Source: Promerops cafer (lineage: Eukaryota; Chordata; Aves; Passeriformes; Nectariniidae). Taken from it: DNA of 64,000 nucleotides. Shown piece by piece: positions 36,621 through 51,453 of the stretch. Below the pieces are notes generated by a model, which saw nothing but the letters and a program-made list of their open reading frames with translations, did no database searches and was not told the origin of the DNA. Made by a program: the position numbers and the translations under genes. Location of the stretch: assembly GCA_013398275.1 (NCBI GenBank), contig VZSE01015292.1, positions 2,205,539 through 2,269,538 on the forward strand, read 5' to 3'. Numbering within the stretch: position 1 is the first letter of the stretch; the number at the start of each line of letters is the position of its first letter.

Positions 36621-38632
36621 AGGTGGTGGCCCCGCCCACCCTGCCGGGCCCTGGCCTGCGCTGGACACTGACCCTCAGGCCATCCATGGAGCTGATGGCT
36701 GACCACAAACTCCCCAGCACCCAAATTTCTGGAATAAACCCAACCAGGCTGGCTGGGAAGCGGCCAAACAGCTGATCAGTACCTTTCTCACCCAGCCATT
36801 TTCCTCTTCCCGTAGTCTCAAATGTCTGTTCCTGACTGGCGGGAAGCTGAGGGAGGTGGAACTCCAGTGCAGCTCCAGCTGTTGAAAAATCCACGTCCTT
36901 TTCAAAGTGGAATTCAACTTCTAGTGAGATTAAAGATTTAGCACTACATTTCACTGTTTGCCTTCAGGATTCCGAAGGTTTACGACAGTCTCGCGACACG
37001 TTGTCAAATCTTTCTCAATATGCTGTTAAAGTCTTGTATTCTGAACAAACAATAAACCCCAATTCTAAGAGTCATGAACCACTGGCTTCCAGAGCAGCTG
37101 AAATTTAAGCAAAGAATGTTAGATTTTGTAAGGGTTATGGCTGAAGTGGGATTGTTGTTATTCATGTGGCATCTCCTGCCAGAGTGCAGCGCTGCACAGT
37201 GGGTGACACAGGCAGACATAGACGGTGAATTTGGGAAGAAACCCTGCACATTATAAGTATTTTGATGCATTTCATCTTTAGACTCATCTTTTCCTACAGA
37301 AAACCCAGTCTTTCACTTCAGAATGTTTAAATTCATGGTGATTGCAAAGAGAAAATGCAGCACCCCTGGGAATCCTGGTGCGGGCCAGAGGAGCAGCCCC
37401 CTGGTACTCCTTGGCACTCTCTGGTTCTGCAGTGGTTTTGTGTGCAGAGATCAGGGCTCCTGCACCATCAGCTCCGTGACAAAAAAACATCAAATATTAC
37501 AAACTTAAACTGCTCCTACCTTTGCAGTTATCATATGCCAAGGTGTATTTTCAACTCATAACATGTCATCATAATTGATTCCTCATTAGAGCTCTCTCTG
37601 AGAATGTTAGAAGTTACTTAGGAGATAAATATCATAAGGCTTGTTCTTTCTAGGGAAAAATTTTCAAAGCTCAGTGTTGATAACATCATGTTTAGTGCGC
37701 AGCAGTCAGCAGTATTGGAAGCTGTGCTCAACCCAGCTCACAGCCAACAGCATTTCAAACATGGTGATGCTTAGACTTGTTAGCAAGTTAGATGATGTAG
37801 TTTTTAAAATGTTGCTCCATTAGCTACTGCCACTGAACCTTTCTTCTTTGGTACTCGTATGAGTGAGCAATCCAAGTCCAGCCTGGGTAGGTAATTAAAA
37901 AATTCATGCATTGATTTATTCAAGGAAAACCTCAGGCTATGATGATATGAGCACAAGGTGCTTCAATTAACAGAGGGAAGCCAAAGAAAGGGGAAGTAAT
38001 ACATTGAAATTTTCAGATCTTTCATCTTAAGTCTTTGGCCTTTAGGTATCTTGAGATCACTCCGGAAATATTTATGTAAAATCTCTGTACCTCTTTCCAA
38101 CAACTCTACATCAAAATCAACAGTTTTGTTTTTTTTAATATGGAACTGCCAAAATTATACCATGCCCCCAGCAACAGATTGCAAACAAAACTAAATACAC
38201 CAACTTATGAGAAGGCAATTTAATGACTTACTTCTTCTTCACAGCATCAAAAAACAGTCATAAAAAACCCCAGCTAAAATACTTAGTGTTTATATTTGAC
38301 TTAACAAAAACAAGTAACAATAACAAAAATTTCCGGTCTTCTAACTCAATACTACACACATATATGTAAATATAAATATATCTAATCAGATAAATTTGTA
38401 TCCAGAATATGATAAGTAAATGAACTACAATCAATAAATGGACTAGCAGATTATTTTCCTAGAGTCCTTTTTCTTTATTTATTTTCCCTTTTTAAAATCT
38501 TCTTGTCAAAAAACCCACCAAAATTAAATTCCAAATGTCAACTGCATGCTTAAAAAAGGATAGAAATATGCATATATACATTTATAGATAAATGTGCATA
38601 AATATATACTCTGATACGTATTTATATACATT

Positions 38633-38648
38633 TATATATATATATATA
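38633..38648. repeat. (TA)8 microsatellite
   Basis: Eight TA units within a longer AT-rich stretch (38560-38650). Confidence 0.9.
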
Positions 38649-40247
38649 AGAAGGAAAATTACTAGGAAAACAAATGGGGAACCATTTTTAAATGTTAAGA
38701 TGGGAAGAAAGAAGTGAAGGCAGCAGTGGAGGGGTGCAGCTCTCCTCCTGCCTCTACCAAGCTGTGCAGTAGATGGCACCACAGGTGCCAGAGAAAGTGT
38801 TGCCACTCAGAAACTGTTAAAATTAACACTGATGAAACAGGAGCAACATCTATCACCTGCCAATTACATGAAAAATTACTGATTATTTCTAATGAGCAAA
38901 GCCCAGAGAAATAGGAGATGAAATGTCATTCACTGCTTACAGCTCACAACTTCAAATGGGATATCTCCTTCCAAATAACATTGGTGGTTAAAAAGAGCAA
39001 CCCAAAAGCAATGCATGTGTGCAGTCTGCCTGGTTCCAGAGTGAGAAACACCTGCAAAATATTTATTCTGTGGTGAGTCAAGTCACTGTAAGAGGAAGTG
39101 GGGTTTTGTTACCATCCCTTCTTTTTGGTATTTTGTCTTTCAGCCAGAAATAAACTCTACAGACCATTCTTAAAAGGAAAAGTACCTTTCATCTAACCTC
39201 TGTCAATTCTGAGATCCACGTTTTCTAATGCTTTTAGGGATAGTAAAGTATTTTTGGTGGCAGGGCAAAATAGGTATTTGAGACAAAGAAACACAAAGTA
39301 AATTAAACAAAAGATTACTTTTTAATAATTTAGCAAAATTCCATGTGCACTTATAGTAAGTAAGCTACAAATAGGCAGCACTGTATGACTGAACATTTGA
39401 ACACATAATTTTTACATGCTGAGAGGTTTGAGCTTGCCCAGTACTTAGTCACTATTCCTCCCTCTGTCCTGAACTGGTCTCACACTAAGATAGGACACTC
39501 CTCCAGCCTATTAGGAAAAATTCTGATTAAAAAAACCTGTTGAAGGGGAAATATGTTGAAACAAACAAATGAAAGATATTAGTACTAAAATATAACTGGA
39601 AAGCAAGAATGACTTCTATTCCATGCTCATATGACAGCTTGAAAATAGCAATCTTGAAAACAGCTGCACCATTTCTTCTGGCTTTCAAAAAGTAAAATGT
39701 CTTTTTTTCTGTTTTCCTTTTGTTGGCAAAATTCTAGAAAGCGTGAACACCCAGGTGTGGTTTTGCTCTCTAAACACAAAAATGCCACCTGCTGTACATT
39801 AAAACTATTTGGACCCAAATCTGCTGCATTTATGGGAATGCTAGTGGTGTCACGACCCCAGATTTCTGCCAACAGGTAAAACTTGGGGTGGACTTCAGAT
39901 AGTTGTTATTAACTATTTAATAATCCCTGGGGAAAATGAAGTCAGAAGATGATGTAGGAGTTCTGACACTGAGTACTGTGGGCCGTATAAATGACGGGTG
40001 GGGCAGTTGATTAACATTCTACTTCATTTTTGGAAGTCTAGATTAAAATCAACCTTATGTCATTCTTTAAAATGCATTTGGTGATTTTAATTAAGCTACT
40101 AATGTTAATTGGTCCACACCGCAAAAGTGCCAGGGGCACTGTGATGTAATTTTGGATAAATGGCAACCTTTGCTTCTGAGGGTCTTAAGACTCAGTATAA
40201 AGTATATCAAATTAAAAAATAGCATGGATGTCTTGTCTTGATTTTTC

Positions 40248-40263
40248 TTTTTTTTTTTTTTTT
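40248..40263. repeat. poly-T run
   Basis: Sixteen consecutive T. No attached retrogene recognised. Confidence 0.9.
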
Positions 40264-43200
40264 CCCTACTGGAGAAGAGAAAAACCATGATTCAAATATA
40301 AACCTGAATACAGCCCAAAACGTGTCTTACTGAGCTGTTGCACAAGCAGTTCTCATGCAGTGAGATTGCTGCTCAGCCTTCACTGGAGACTCTGTACTGC
40401 TTTTTCAGGATACAATTTTAACCCATTCAAACAGTTTTCAAAGTCTTTCTGCACAGACCACTCTTTTCTCTGTTCTCAGAGCAAACTCAAAAGTGTCAGC
40501 TGGATGTCACTGCTGTGACCCATCCCCTGAACTTGGGCATGGAGGAAGGGGTGACATTTCTCCCTGTTTTGCCTTGTCCCACTGCTGCTGGCCAGGACAG
40601 CCACCAAACACCTTGGGTTCAGTTTGATGGATCTTCTTCCAGGCAACTTTCTGCCTGCTGCTTTAGGCATCTAGGAGGCACTGGAACAGAAGAATCACCC
40701 AGATGTTCCACAGCCAAAGGTGTGTACAGCTCACAGCCAGAGGAAGGTGTTAATGAAATGTCTGTGTAATAAAACCATGGAGTCTGTGCACATAAATACA
40801 AACTCCTATAATATAAAGTTCTCCCGGACTGATCTCACGTGTTGTTCCCAAAGGGAGTTCAGTGCAGAATTTGGGCCTTAAAGAATTGAATATAACAGTT
40901 TTATATTATTCTCTAAAGAGAAAAATCTTCTGGCAGAAACAGGAGTTTGGAGCTGTTGACTAAAGACTTTTCTACCCTGGAAAGTGGACTGGAATTGCTA
41001 TTGCAGGATCAGCTATTCTACAATGACTTATTTGACCCATGACTTTTCCAGACTAGAATATCCACACAGGGAGCTATTATGGATAGTTTATTCAGAAATA
41101 ACTATTTTGGTCACTTTTCCCACACAGAGTGTCCATGCATAGCTGTAGTAAGCTTGGGGTTTTTTTTACAGAAAAATACTTTTTGTCTGATATATAACAT
41201 ATGGCAAAATGGGAAAATAGAGAATTTTTAATAAGATCATGATGCAATTGATTAAGATCCTTTATTTAATTTACTAATATAAGATATATTATTATAATTT
41301 ACTGTGATTACTTATATACTAAGAACATCTCTACATCTGCAAGGTTATGTCCATTACAGGATGTTGCATCAGTTTAACTAAATAATTTGAAAACTCCTCA
41401 TTTCTAATTAAGTCAGTGCAAAAATTTTAACAAAATTACTTGCTGTAGCCTCTGCTGGATCTCATATCTTAGTTATCAGCCTTGTGATAACATCATATAC
41501 GTTGTTAGAAAGAAATATACCACAGTTCTGCACTTCTGCAAAATCCAGGCTTTTTGGTGTTAGCACATTCATTTTAATAAACAATAAATGAACAAGAAAT
41601 AGCCATTTGCTGCCAGCAGTACTTTTGCTAGGTTAAGAATTCCCATTTGTGCCTTAGGAACAGATGGATGACAAGTGGGTCTAGCACTCATTAACAGAGC
41701 TCCTTTCTAAAAATCTGATGTAGTGTTAATTCATTATTTTAACATTTTTCTGCATGTCCTCTACTCTGTAATGTTACAGGGTCTCTCATGCATTGTACTG
41801 GAATGCTTCCATGTTTGGATCCACTCATGAGTAGTTTTGAGTACCAGGAATGCAAGATTGGGACCCTAACATGTCAAGAAGAAATAAAAAATATAGAAAT
41901 GACATTGCTGAAGATACCATCAACCATCCATTAGTCTTAAGAAAAGAGTATCTAAAGCTTTCTTTATAAATTAAACTGAAAATTATCTTTCAGCCCTTTA
42001 GTGAAGTTTGATACTTCATCAGAAGGAAAATTAGCATGCTCATCAACCAGTCCAGATTCCTAGGTAGTGTGGGGAGCTGGATGAGATCATATCCTCAGCA
42101 AAATTATGGAATGCTAGGAAGCAAATCAGGAAAGCCAATTCCTAACTCTCATTTTAATGATGGGGTGCCTCATGTTAGTTATGAAATGTAAGCAAATAAT
42201 AGGTGTTGCTGAACAGCTGCTCTTACACTATATTGGCTCTTCCCTCTGAAAGATTCAAGCAGGAGAGAACCATTCCTTTAAGTTTTAAATACATTGATTT
42301 TCTACACATTTCAGCTGTTTTGTGATGGCCAGTACATCCAAATCTTCATTTTTTGAATGTGTTTTGAAGAACAAGGGCATAGCCTTCAAATTCAGAGACT
42401 GGAGAAGGATGACTGACCAGGTTTTTGTAACGCTCCCATCTTTTCATTTCAACGGTGTCCAGTTCTCAGGAAATTGTTTCACCTTCATATTTCACTTTCT
42501 CTCCTTGTGCGGAGAGGAAAACAACACAAACCAAAGAGGTCACTGTGCTCTTATAAGGGGCATTTAGTAATTGATAATGTAGAATAAATTTTTTAAAACT
42601 CTGCAAAAAACAGTATTTATGGAGATTCAAACTGATTTCCAATCCTAGTGGAAAACTTCTCTTTTCATAACCTCTATAGAGTCTGCTTTATGAGAAATGT
42701 TCTTGCAGAATATCCAGTCATTATCCTCAATCCTGTTAATTTTCTGCTGTTATGGGGTAACATCAACAGTCTTGATTTTTTTTTCTGTGTTGCAGATCAT
42801 TCCATTTTCTGTTTGAGAGCTAAACTGAAAGTGAACTTTTACTCTGAAATTATACACTTCAGTGTTTCATATGACACTCCTGTAATAAACATATTAAATT
42901 ATATACTGTGATGCTAAAGCACTGTAATAAAAGTACTTGCTGCTGAGTGCTTGAGAAATTATGAAACCATTGTTTTCAAGTTTTCATAACTGTAAAATCC
43001 CCAAATGGACTTGATGTTTGAGAGACATTTCTGGGCAGAACAAATGCATAATTTCCAAAAGAAAAACCTGTATGTTTTGCCAACTGACCTCCTAGGTAGA
43101 GCCTTGCCCATAAATGCAGCGAGGCAGATTGGTGCTAACGATATGAAAAGTTCATCTTTGTACTCCATTCATTCTCACTTCATTACTGGCAAGATTAGTA

Positions 43201-43529
43201 ATAGCCAATTTGCATTGATTTATACCAGCTATTTACAGTCCCCAGGGCACAGAAGTTATTCATCCATGGAAAAACCTGTCATACTCTCCTTTTTTCTAGT
43301 CATGCCTCTATCTATGTGGTAATAGAGGGATGGAGTTTCTGCCTCTGGTGTGTCCTGCACAGAAGCCAGTGTCTCCAAAGCCAAGTACAACAGAAGAATA
43401 TGGCTTTGCCAATAGCTGGGATGGTGACCTAAAGATTACAATGAGAAAAAGGCTGAAGTTCTCAAACCCTCTTTTACACTCATTTGAACAGGCACAAGCA
43501 GCTCCCAGACACCTCCGTGTACCAATTTG

Positions 43530-43930
43530 GCAAGGAAAAAGACAGTGATGGAGCAGAGCAGGGACCTGGCAGTGAAGCTGGGCAAACTCAGATGGGTGGG
43601 GCTGGTTATGCTGTGCCCAGTTTTGGCTCCCTCAGTCCTGGAGCAGTGTGGAGAACCAACAGGAGGTTCAGAGGAAGGTGCTGGGATACTCTGGGTCAAG
43701 GGCACAGGATCGAAATGGAGGGACTGAAGGTGCTGGGCTTGCTTGTCCTGGCAAAACAGAGGCCAGGGACTGGTCTCTGCCTGCACAGCAGTTACAGAGA
43801 TGACAGCCAAGTTCAGGGTAGGTATTGTCATAACACAGAACAAGGAGCAGTGGCCATAAATCACAGCGTGGGAGGTTCAGCTGAAAATTAGGAAAAAATG
43901 TTGCTCATTTTTCAAGCATTCTTTGAAAAG
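43530..43930 (+). mobile_element. CR1 LINE fragment, 3' part, old
   Basis: Recognisable order of CR1 3' ORF2 segments as seen in birds: GCTGTGCCCAGTTTTGGCTCC, CTGGAGCAGTGTGGAGA, GAGGGACTGAAGGTGCTGGG, CTTGTCCTGGCAAAACAGAGG, and near the end GTGGGAGGTTCAGCTGAAAA with TTAGGAAAAAATGTTGCTC. Diverged and with small indels; no intact reading frame. CR1 is the dominant avian LINE and most copies are 5' truncated. Borders approximate. Confidence 0.72.
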
Positions 43931-45479
43931 CAAAAACAAAACCCCCTCAAAAACTATGAAAACAACACCCAAGTATGAGTACAGCTGAAAAACCCAATAG
44001 AAAACAAAATATTGCCATCCTCTGGTTTCTTATTGTGTCAGATATCTCCTACCTTTAATATTACACAAATTACAGTATTACACACATTGAATCATACAGG
44101 CATGTTACATACATATGTTACCTGGTTTTGTTTAAAATTCTTTGTATGCAATTAGTAGTTGACAGAATGCCATTTTTTGTTGAGGATTGAATTCTTTGTC
44201 TACAAGCAAACCCCAATAATGCTTAATTTGCAATGCAATATTGACTATAATCTCTGAATCAAAAATGAGTTCTTCACAACGAATTCAGTCAATTTTTTGG
44301 GCACTATTGCATCACTGTGTCCTATGAGATTAAAAAGTTGGAAAAAAACTCAATTGAAAGGAAACTGCAAATCTCCATTGGCCCAAAAACCATGAGCATA
44401 CTAATTAACTAGAAGCAGTTAACTTGAATAATCAAGACAGGTTTTTTCTTGTATTTATTACCTGCACTTTCAGGTATTTGTTACATCAGCTGTGATATTT
44501 ATCTAAGCATTGGTTTAGAACACTACATGTGTGTGAGAGTAAAGGGGTTAATTTCAATCTCTCAAACTGCAGATATTCCATTTAAGGCACTTTGTGACAC
44601 CAGCAAGTTTTCACCTTTCCCTCAGGATTTTAAATCCACTAGCACTTTTCAGATGGCTTACAGCAATTTTAGTGCTTCCCAAACACAGTTCCAACCATTT
44701 AGCTGCTCAGTACCCACTGAGAAAATTGGTTTCCTTTCCTTTGCAACTTTTCAGTTTCCACAGATCGGTGGTTAATGGTTTCAATACAGACTCTCTATTC
44801 AAGAAACACAAAATGTTTACAACATGGGTGACATAATTATCTCTACAGTGTTAAAACCCAAGACGTGGATTTGCCTACAGGCAAACTAAGGCTTTCTCCA
44901 CAGAAAATTTGTAATGGTGAAGATATGTCTGGAGACATATAAACATAGATTTATGCTTTATTACATTGATTAGTGTTTAAAACTTCTTTTTTTAAACCTG
45001 TTCCTGAGAGCTTACCCCTGTTGTACTCAGTCCATCAGTTTGGATCTGATTTAGCAATGTCTCTGTGCTTCAATGTACTGCTGCAAGGACTCACGAGCCC
45101 TCACATAAATTTTCTTGATGAGAGAAGCTTTTGAATGAACTTCTTAAAACGGTTGGCAACAAAATATAAGAAACATCTACCACATTTCACTGGATTGGAT
45201 TAAGGGATGAAAAAGTAAGAGGAGAGCAAACACCACAACACTTTGTAGTCCTGTTTGACAACTAAGGGATAAATTGCATCCTGCCTTCTATTCTTAATAA
45301 GAAGCATAAGACCTATTATACTTGTTAATCCAAAGTCCACCTAGACTAATATTCTCCTTCTGACAGCAAGAAATACTGGATAACATGAGAAGAGTACAAA
45401 ACCAATGTTTAGTGATGTATTCCCAGCACGTTTATGACTCAAAGATTTCTGGAATAACTGGTGGGACTTCATATTCAAG

Positions 45480-45770
45480 GACATCTGGTGGTGTCTTTGT
45501 GTTCATCAGGTTTTTTTTCAATGGATTTCTTGTACATTTTTAACACATCCTGTGACAGGGAGTTTCACAGATGAACTACTCATTCTCAAAGATGTGTGTT
45601 CTTGAACCTGCCGTCTCCTAATTAGTTATGATGCTCCTTACTAATGATGTTGAACAAGACAGTGAATAATCAGCCTTTTTCCACCTTTGCCATGCCACTA
45701 TGTTGAGGTTTTGGTGTTTTTTATCAGAATTTTAATGTATTTCCCTGACTCCTATTGTCATGGACTATGG
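45480..45770 (-). mobile_element. ancient CR1/L3-like LINE fragment (antisense)
   Basis: The stretch CATCCTGTGACAGGGAGTTT, CTTGAACCTGCCGTCTCCTA, CAAGACAGTGAATAATCAGCC, TTTTTCCACC follows the reverse complement of the 3' ORF2 region of amniote CR1 elements in the same order. More diverged than the copy at 43.5 kb. It ends beside the A run at 45775. Borders approximate. Confidence 0.55.
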
Positions 45771-45774
45771 AAGG

Positions 45775-45791
45775 AAAAAAAAAAAAAAAAA
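45775..45791. repeat. poly-A run
   Basis: Seventeen A followed by GAAAAGAGG. It adjoins the antisense CR1-like fragment. Confidence 0.9.
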
Positions 45792-47027
45792 GAAAAGAGG
45801 GTGAAAATGGGAAAAAAGACAGAACTACTTAGGAGCCTGAAGCAAGATGGAGGGAAGGCAGTGCTCAGGATGTTTGCATCTCTGTCTGGGGCAGAGAGTG
45901 AGAGCAGGAAATTAGGCTGGGCCCAAACACAGAGGAAGGAGAGTGGAAATTCCCAAATGAGAGGAACAGGTGACAGCTTCAGGCAAAACCCTTTGTCTTG
46001 TTTTGATGATACAGGTATTGAGATTCAGAAAGAATTTTGGCCATCGGAACTTGGCTGGAAGCTACACATTCTCTCTATTCCTTCCTTTCCTCCGTATTCG
46101 TCAGGTCTGCAATCAAATGAAAAAAATCCAGTTTTAAATTCCTTAACACCTGGGTGTACACAGGCAGATTTTACCTCCTTTATATCCCTTCAGTCCTGCT
46201 AATATTTCAGCCCATGAGAACCTGAGATCATAGTTTGGCTTCAAGGAAATTCAGTGTACTGAGGTACACTAAGGAGATACACCATCTTCTCTCACCACTG
46301 GAGGGAACATTTTTGCCCTAGCTTGACAAAGAACTTGGGTGTCATTAAGATAAAATAGATTATGGAGAATTTGATATACGAGTAAATGCTTCCAGATATT
46401 TAATCAATGGGGAAGCAGTGGAACAGGTTTGGGCAGCCTACAGGTTGATGACCTGTTCTGATAAAACCTGGCTGGACTATTGAAGTCATTCAATATCCAT
46501 CCCTGCTGCAGTTTCTCATGGCCAGCTACTTATATGGAGCATAGATTCCTGATTTTATTACCTTTTAACTTGCCACCCTCATACAGGTTATTGGAATAGG
46601 ATATAAGAAAGTAATCTGAAAGCAACATTGAAGCTTTACCTATCCAAAAAGACCCCCCAAAACCCTCAACAATAAAAAACCTCCCAAAAAATGCTCAAAA
46701 ACCCCCCAACAACATAACCAAAGCAGTATATACATCCAGATTGGGATGGAGAGGAGGAAACTATACGAAATATTGGCTATGAGTCCTACTATATGCATAG
46801 ACATGAAATCTTGGCTGCCCACTCTATGAGCTAAAAGGCTGGATAGTAACAGTGCTCTAGAAAAGATTGAACCCTGGGGCTTACTGCGAGGCAGTGATGG
46901 ATTTAATGAGCTGGGTGTGACTAGAGGGAATGAAGGAGATTCTTCTCAGGACGTGCCTGCACTTGAAACTGTGAGGATTTTGTGCATCTGTGTTAAATGA
47001 TTTGAAAAAACTATTGTGTGATCAATG

Positions 47028-47045
47028 ACACACACACACACACAC
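47028..47045. repeat. (AC)9 microsatellite
   Basis: Nine AC units, uninterrupted; likely length-polymorphic. Confidence 0.92.
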
Positions 47046-48218
47046 CTCACAACACTGCCCTGCACGCATGATATTCTCATTTCTGTCATTACAATTCCTC
47101 CTGCAGTTACAACAGGCTTTTTAGGAGCTTAGTTTAATTTCTCATCTGGTTTAAACTCATTTAGTGTTTTGTGTTATTTACCACCTATTCAGCTGTGAAC
47201 CATTTCACCCCTTTCCTGTTACAAATAGAAAGAAACCTGGCAGATTAGCATGCAACTAAAACAAAAATGCCCAGTGAAAAGGCTAATGCTATGGTTTGGC
47301 CTCTGAGCAGCAGGCTGCATTAAAAAGCACATTTCCATTTACGCAATAGAAGATTTTGTTAGTCAATAAATCCCTGCAATCTCAGAGGAAAGAATTAATC
47401 TTACATAATTGGAGTTTTGTTTCAGGAAATGAATTTATACTAAGAGATTCAATCTCTTAATTAAAAAGATTTAGTGTGTTTGTGTTCCACTTAGCAGTTT
47501 TATTTGTTCTTTAATTTGCAGGAGTCCATACTGGGAAATAATTGAATGAAAATGCCAAGAGGAATGGGATGTGCATACCAGGTCTGTGTACAGACAAAAA
47601 CCAGGATCTCTTGAGCTCTGCTACTAGTTTTGACTTTTAAAGACCTCAGAAAAATCTCTGCACATGTCAGTTCTCTGTCTGTAAAATGAAATTCAGCAGT
47701 GGGTTACCTCACAAGGCTGCTGTTAGTGCTGGAATCCAAAGAAGGAGCAGCTGGTAAATGCACTACTGGTATTACCAATGTAACAAAATCAAAGAGAGCA
47801 GGATAAGATTTCACGGATGGGAAACACTGCCTTAACAAGAGCCTTTTTCAAATGTCTTCCTCTCCTGACAAAAGATGAGGAAATCACTTGTAAATGCATT
47901 AAATTGTATTATATGAGGGGGAAAAAAACAAGCTGCCACCTTTATATTTGCCAGGAGGAGAAAAGCAGCATCGAGCTGTACTGGGTACAAAAATGTTTTT
48001 ATATTGAGAATGATCCTGTGTCGAGTTTGTGTGCCCGTGTGGGAACTTTGTTTGCAAAAGAGCTGCTGGGATTGTTCTGCAAAGAGCATCCAAACCTCCG
48101 GACCCCCCTGCCCTTCCCAGGAACTCTGGCTGCTTGGCTTACTCTTTGTGGCTGGGAAGTCTGAAAAGAGTTCACAGAGGAGCAACAGGATCAGAATTCC
48201 CCTCTTATCTTTTGTTGC

Positions 48219-48238
48219 AAAAAAAAAAAAAAAAAAAA
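48219..48238. repeat. poly-A run
   Basis: Twenty consecutive A. No target-site duplication or retrogene body recognised. Confidence 0.9.
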
Positions 48239-51200
48239 GGTTTGATCCAGTCCTCTAAAAACTGAACTGAACCACAAACAAACCCATTACACTCACAAAA
48301 CTATTGCCTTCCTAACTACCAGAAGAAAAATTTTTAAACTTGCTGTTTTCAACCAAATATAGCCAAATATCTTTTAGACATAGTTAAAAATTAGTCTGGA
48401 ACTATCACTTGCTATGACTTAAGTAAGTATTCCATAGGTTTGACTTTAGCCTCCATTGAAAACTGATGTAAGGAACCCTCACCCATGGACACAGGCACAT
48501 ATTTCATCCAACCCACCACTACCAGTTCCAGGTCATGCTGATTAATGCTTTTCACATAAACACACTTCTTATTTCAAATGTTAATGCCTTCTTAGTGCAA
48601 GGTGAAAGTCTATCCAACGATAGAATCCCTTAAGAGTGTTAATTAAACACGACAATAATAATCCACTGGTGATTTATAGTGAGGTGGATTACTAGAGCAT
48701 AGTGGTTGGTCTGATAGGCATTTATTGCCTACTTAACCATTTAAGTATAACAAAAAAAAATCATTGTGGGACAAAAGGTGATGAATGTTTCTGCTAAAAC
48801 AGTCCATTAAGATGATTCATTAACATTACAAAGAGGTCTGCAGCTTGTGTGCCACTTGGAGCCTTTAAAAGTCTGGGAAAGTGAGAGGCATTACCATAGG
48901 AAATGCTTTATGCTAAATGTGCGCTGATAGAATCTAAAGTCCACTTTCTGCAGATAACATCACTTTTTACATTTTGCACTACAAGGTCTGAGGATGCTTT
49001 GTACTTCTCAATTCCTCGAGAATGTATCTTCCTAACAGAGGAGAGGAGCAATAAAAGTCCCAATGCTCTGGCATACATTGGCGTCCCTCACACTTCCCTT
49101 TGAACTGATGGGCCTGGAATGCTGAATCGCTGGTTGCACCACTGCGGAATGACATGGGAGCCATGAGTTATAGTCACAACAGCTCCAGCTTTATTAAATG
49201 CACAGCAAATAAAGCTCCTATAATGATCTTTTCAGGTCAAATAACAGCAGATGCCTGCTGTGTAACAGCAAGGCGGTGTACCAGCCCTGACTGCTACAGG
49301 AATTGTAGGAGGGTTAAATCAGCGTGTAAAAGTATCCAAAACAGCAAAATACAGTCTTCAGTACTTTCCTAACAAATTATTCCCTGAAAGTGGAGCTAAT
49401 GAAGCTTTGTTATTCATGGATTTATGTTGCATCTCCCTATTGGAATAACCCCAGTTGTCCTCCACCATATCCCACTCCATTCCCTCCAGCCCCCTTCATT
49501 CCTCACCTCCCCCCTGAACAACACATGCAGGCTGCCTTATTCCCCGGGGAATACCACAGCATGCCTTGGCATCTTCTCCCAGCCATTCCTTGACTTTTGT
49601 TTTTGATTTGGCAGCTGAATGAAGCAGTGTTTTCACCAGGGAATATCAGAGCAACGTGCAAATCAGTCGAGAGTCCTACTGCTGTCAAACACAACGAGCA
49701 ATTGCTGAACTCTCCCTTCTCCCTCAGTGGGAGAATTCATAAGGATTCCTTCCTCTCCTTAGATGCTAATTCTTGCAAAACTGGTAGGGACAACTGGTGT
49801 CTCCAAATCATCTACATAACCTGTGACAAATGTGTCAGCATCTTGGAAACTGGGTCAGACAAATAATTAGATTGTGTAAGTGATTTCCCTAGGGAACCAG
49901 ACGAAGAGGTGTGATAGGATCTGCACTGACCAGAAGTCAGTAGAATCTTGTTTATAGTGTGTGCAGCACCTGTCCAGACTACCTGCATGGTCTCAAAAAC
50001 AAGCTGGACCAGGTTCTAGGAGCACAACAAGACACTTGCACCAGACCTAATAAATTCTGCCTCTTGGTAGATAATTACCCTGGCTTATTTCTCAGCCAGA
50101 GAATTAGCACAGCTACACCAAACCCTGGGCTGGAGATGACTGAGATCGATTTGCTGTCCCTGCATGGCATGAATTTTCACTGGTAGATACTTCAGTTAGA
50201 AATGAAACACTACAGATACTGAATCCGGACAAGGGAATGGAGCTGAGGGACACATGTGACATCAAACACATCAAACATAGCTCTCCCCAGTACTGTTCAA
50301 TATCTTCTGACTGCTTGGGGAGTTGGCCAAGCAGCATTTAATGTCTGGTGCCAAATATATTTCCACTTCTAGGAAACAAGGCACTGACTGCATTCATGAT
50401 CTGTGACCAGGCTTTATTACAAAGTGTCCTGTACTGCACCAGCCTGATCTACAGAAACGGGATAACTGTTTCCAAGCAGGGCCATTAACCCAGTAATCCA
50501 AAATCCAAAAACATTCTCAGATGTGGTAAACATCTTTCAGATGAGCTCTGCTGATTAATGAATGGAGAGTGCTGAGGCATGGAGCTGTGTCTGGTGAAAC
50601 ACATGCTCCCCACCTCTGCAAATGCCTTCAGAGTCCCCTGGGACACTTGCAAGTCTCAGTTCTCAGTCAATAATGCCCAAGGGTGCCCAGCTCTGGGCAA
50701 TAATGCCCTCCTTTGTGGGAGGATCAGGCCTGGGTGTCAGACAGACCAGGAAGGAAGGAAGGAATACAAAATAGTGGGAGGCTGGCAGGAGCACAGGCTA
50801 AACCAGAAGGAGAAGCTGAACATGTGTGTCCAGTGGCTTGATGAGATTCGGAGTGGGAACAAGGATAAAAGGATTGGATTGGAAGATCCATGCTTGCAAA
50901 GCAAAGGAGAAGGGTTGAAATTCCAACCTTTCAACGCATTTTCTGAATTTTTCCCCCCCATATACAGAATTTAACCAAATTTCAGTAATACCTGAGAGAC
51001 AGTCACCAACATCTTCTTATATTTTGCTCTAGATATTCCTTACAAAGTTTCCACATATTTACCCACCAGATTTCATCACTCCAGACCACACTTCATTTAT
51101 CATCTCTTCTGCAACCTACAAAAATATTGTAGGCAAACACCCCACATTTGTCAAATATAGAGAAAGATCTCACCTCAGAAAACCTGGTTGAGAATTTTTA

Positions 51201-51453
51201 GACAAAGTGCTTTTTTCTATCGGAAAATGCTAACTTGCAAAAAAATTTATATTTTTGCTGATTTCCATGGAAATACAGTTAGGTAGGTTCAATTATTTCC
51301 ATGAGAAAAATCTGTTCTAAGTGAGAATGGAGTAGAAATGTGGGGGGTGATTTATAAGACTCCCAAAGCCAGAAGTATACCCAAATATATGCTAGCACCC
51401 TACCAAACACAACAGAATAACTGTCTGTTCCCCATGCAGCTACTTCATTTCAT

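Noticed and set aside
36156..36954. Minus-strand open frames of 170 and 151 codons over and beside the minisatellite
   Set aside because: Openness follows from the 30-bp period being a multiple of three; no domain, no splice support, and no SPO11 homology. Kept as a repeat.
45687..46202. 171-codon plus-strand open frame
   Set aside because: It begins in the CR1-like remnant, crosses the A run (giving poly-Lys), and has no recognisable domain.
46409..46530. Possible CR1 piece (GTGGAACAGGTTTGGGCAGC)
   Set aside because: Only one short block resembles CR1; neighbouring sequence does not follow the element.
48219..48238. A20 run as the tail of a processed pseudogene
   Set aside because: No coding remnant or flanking duplication seen upstream.
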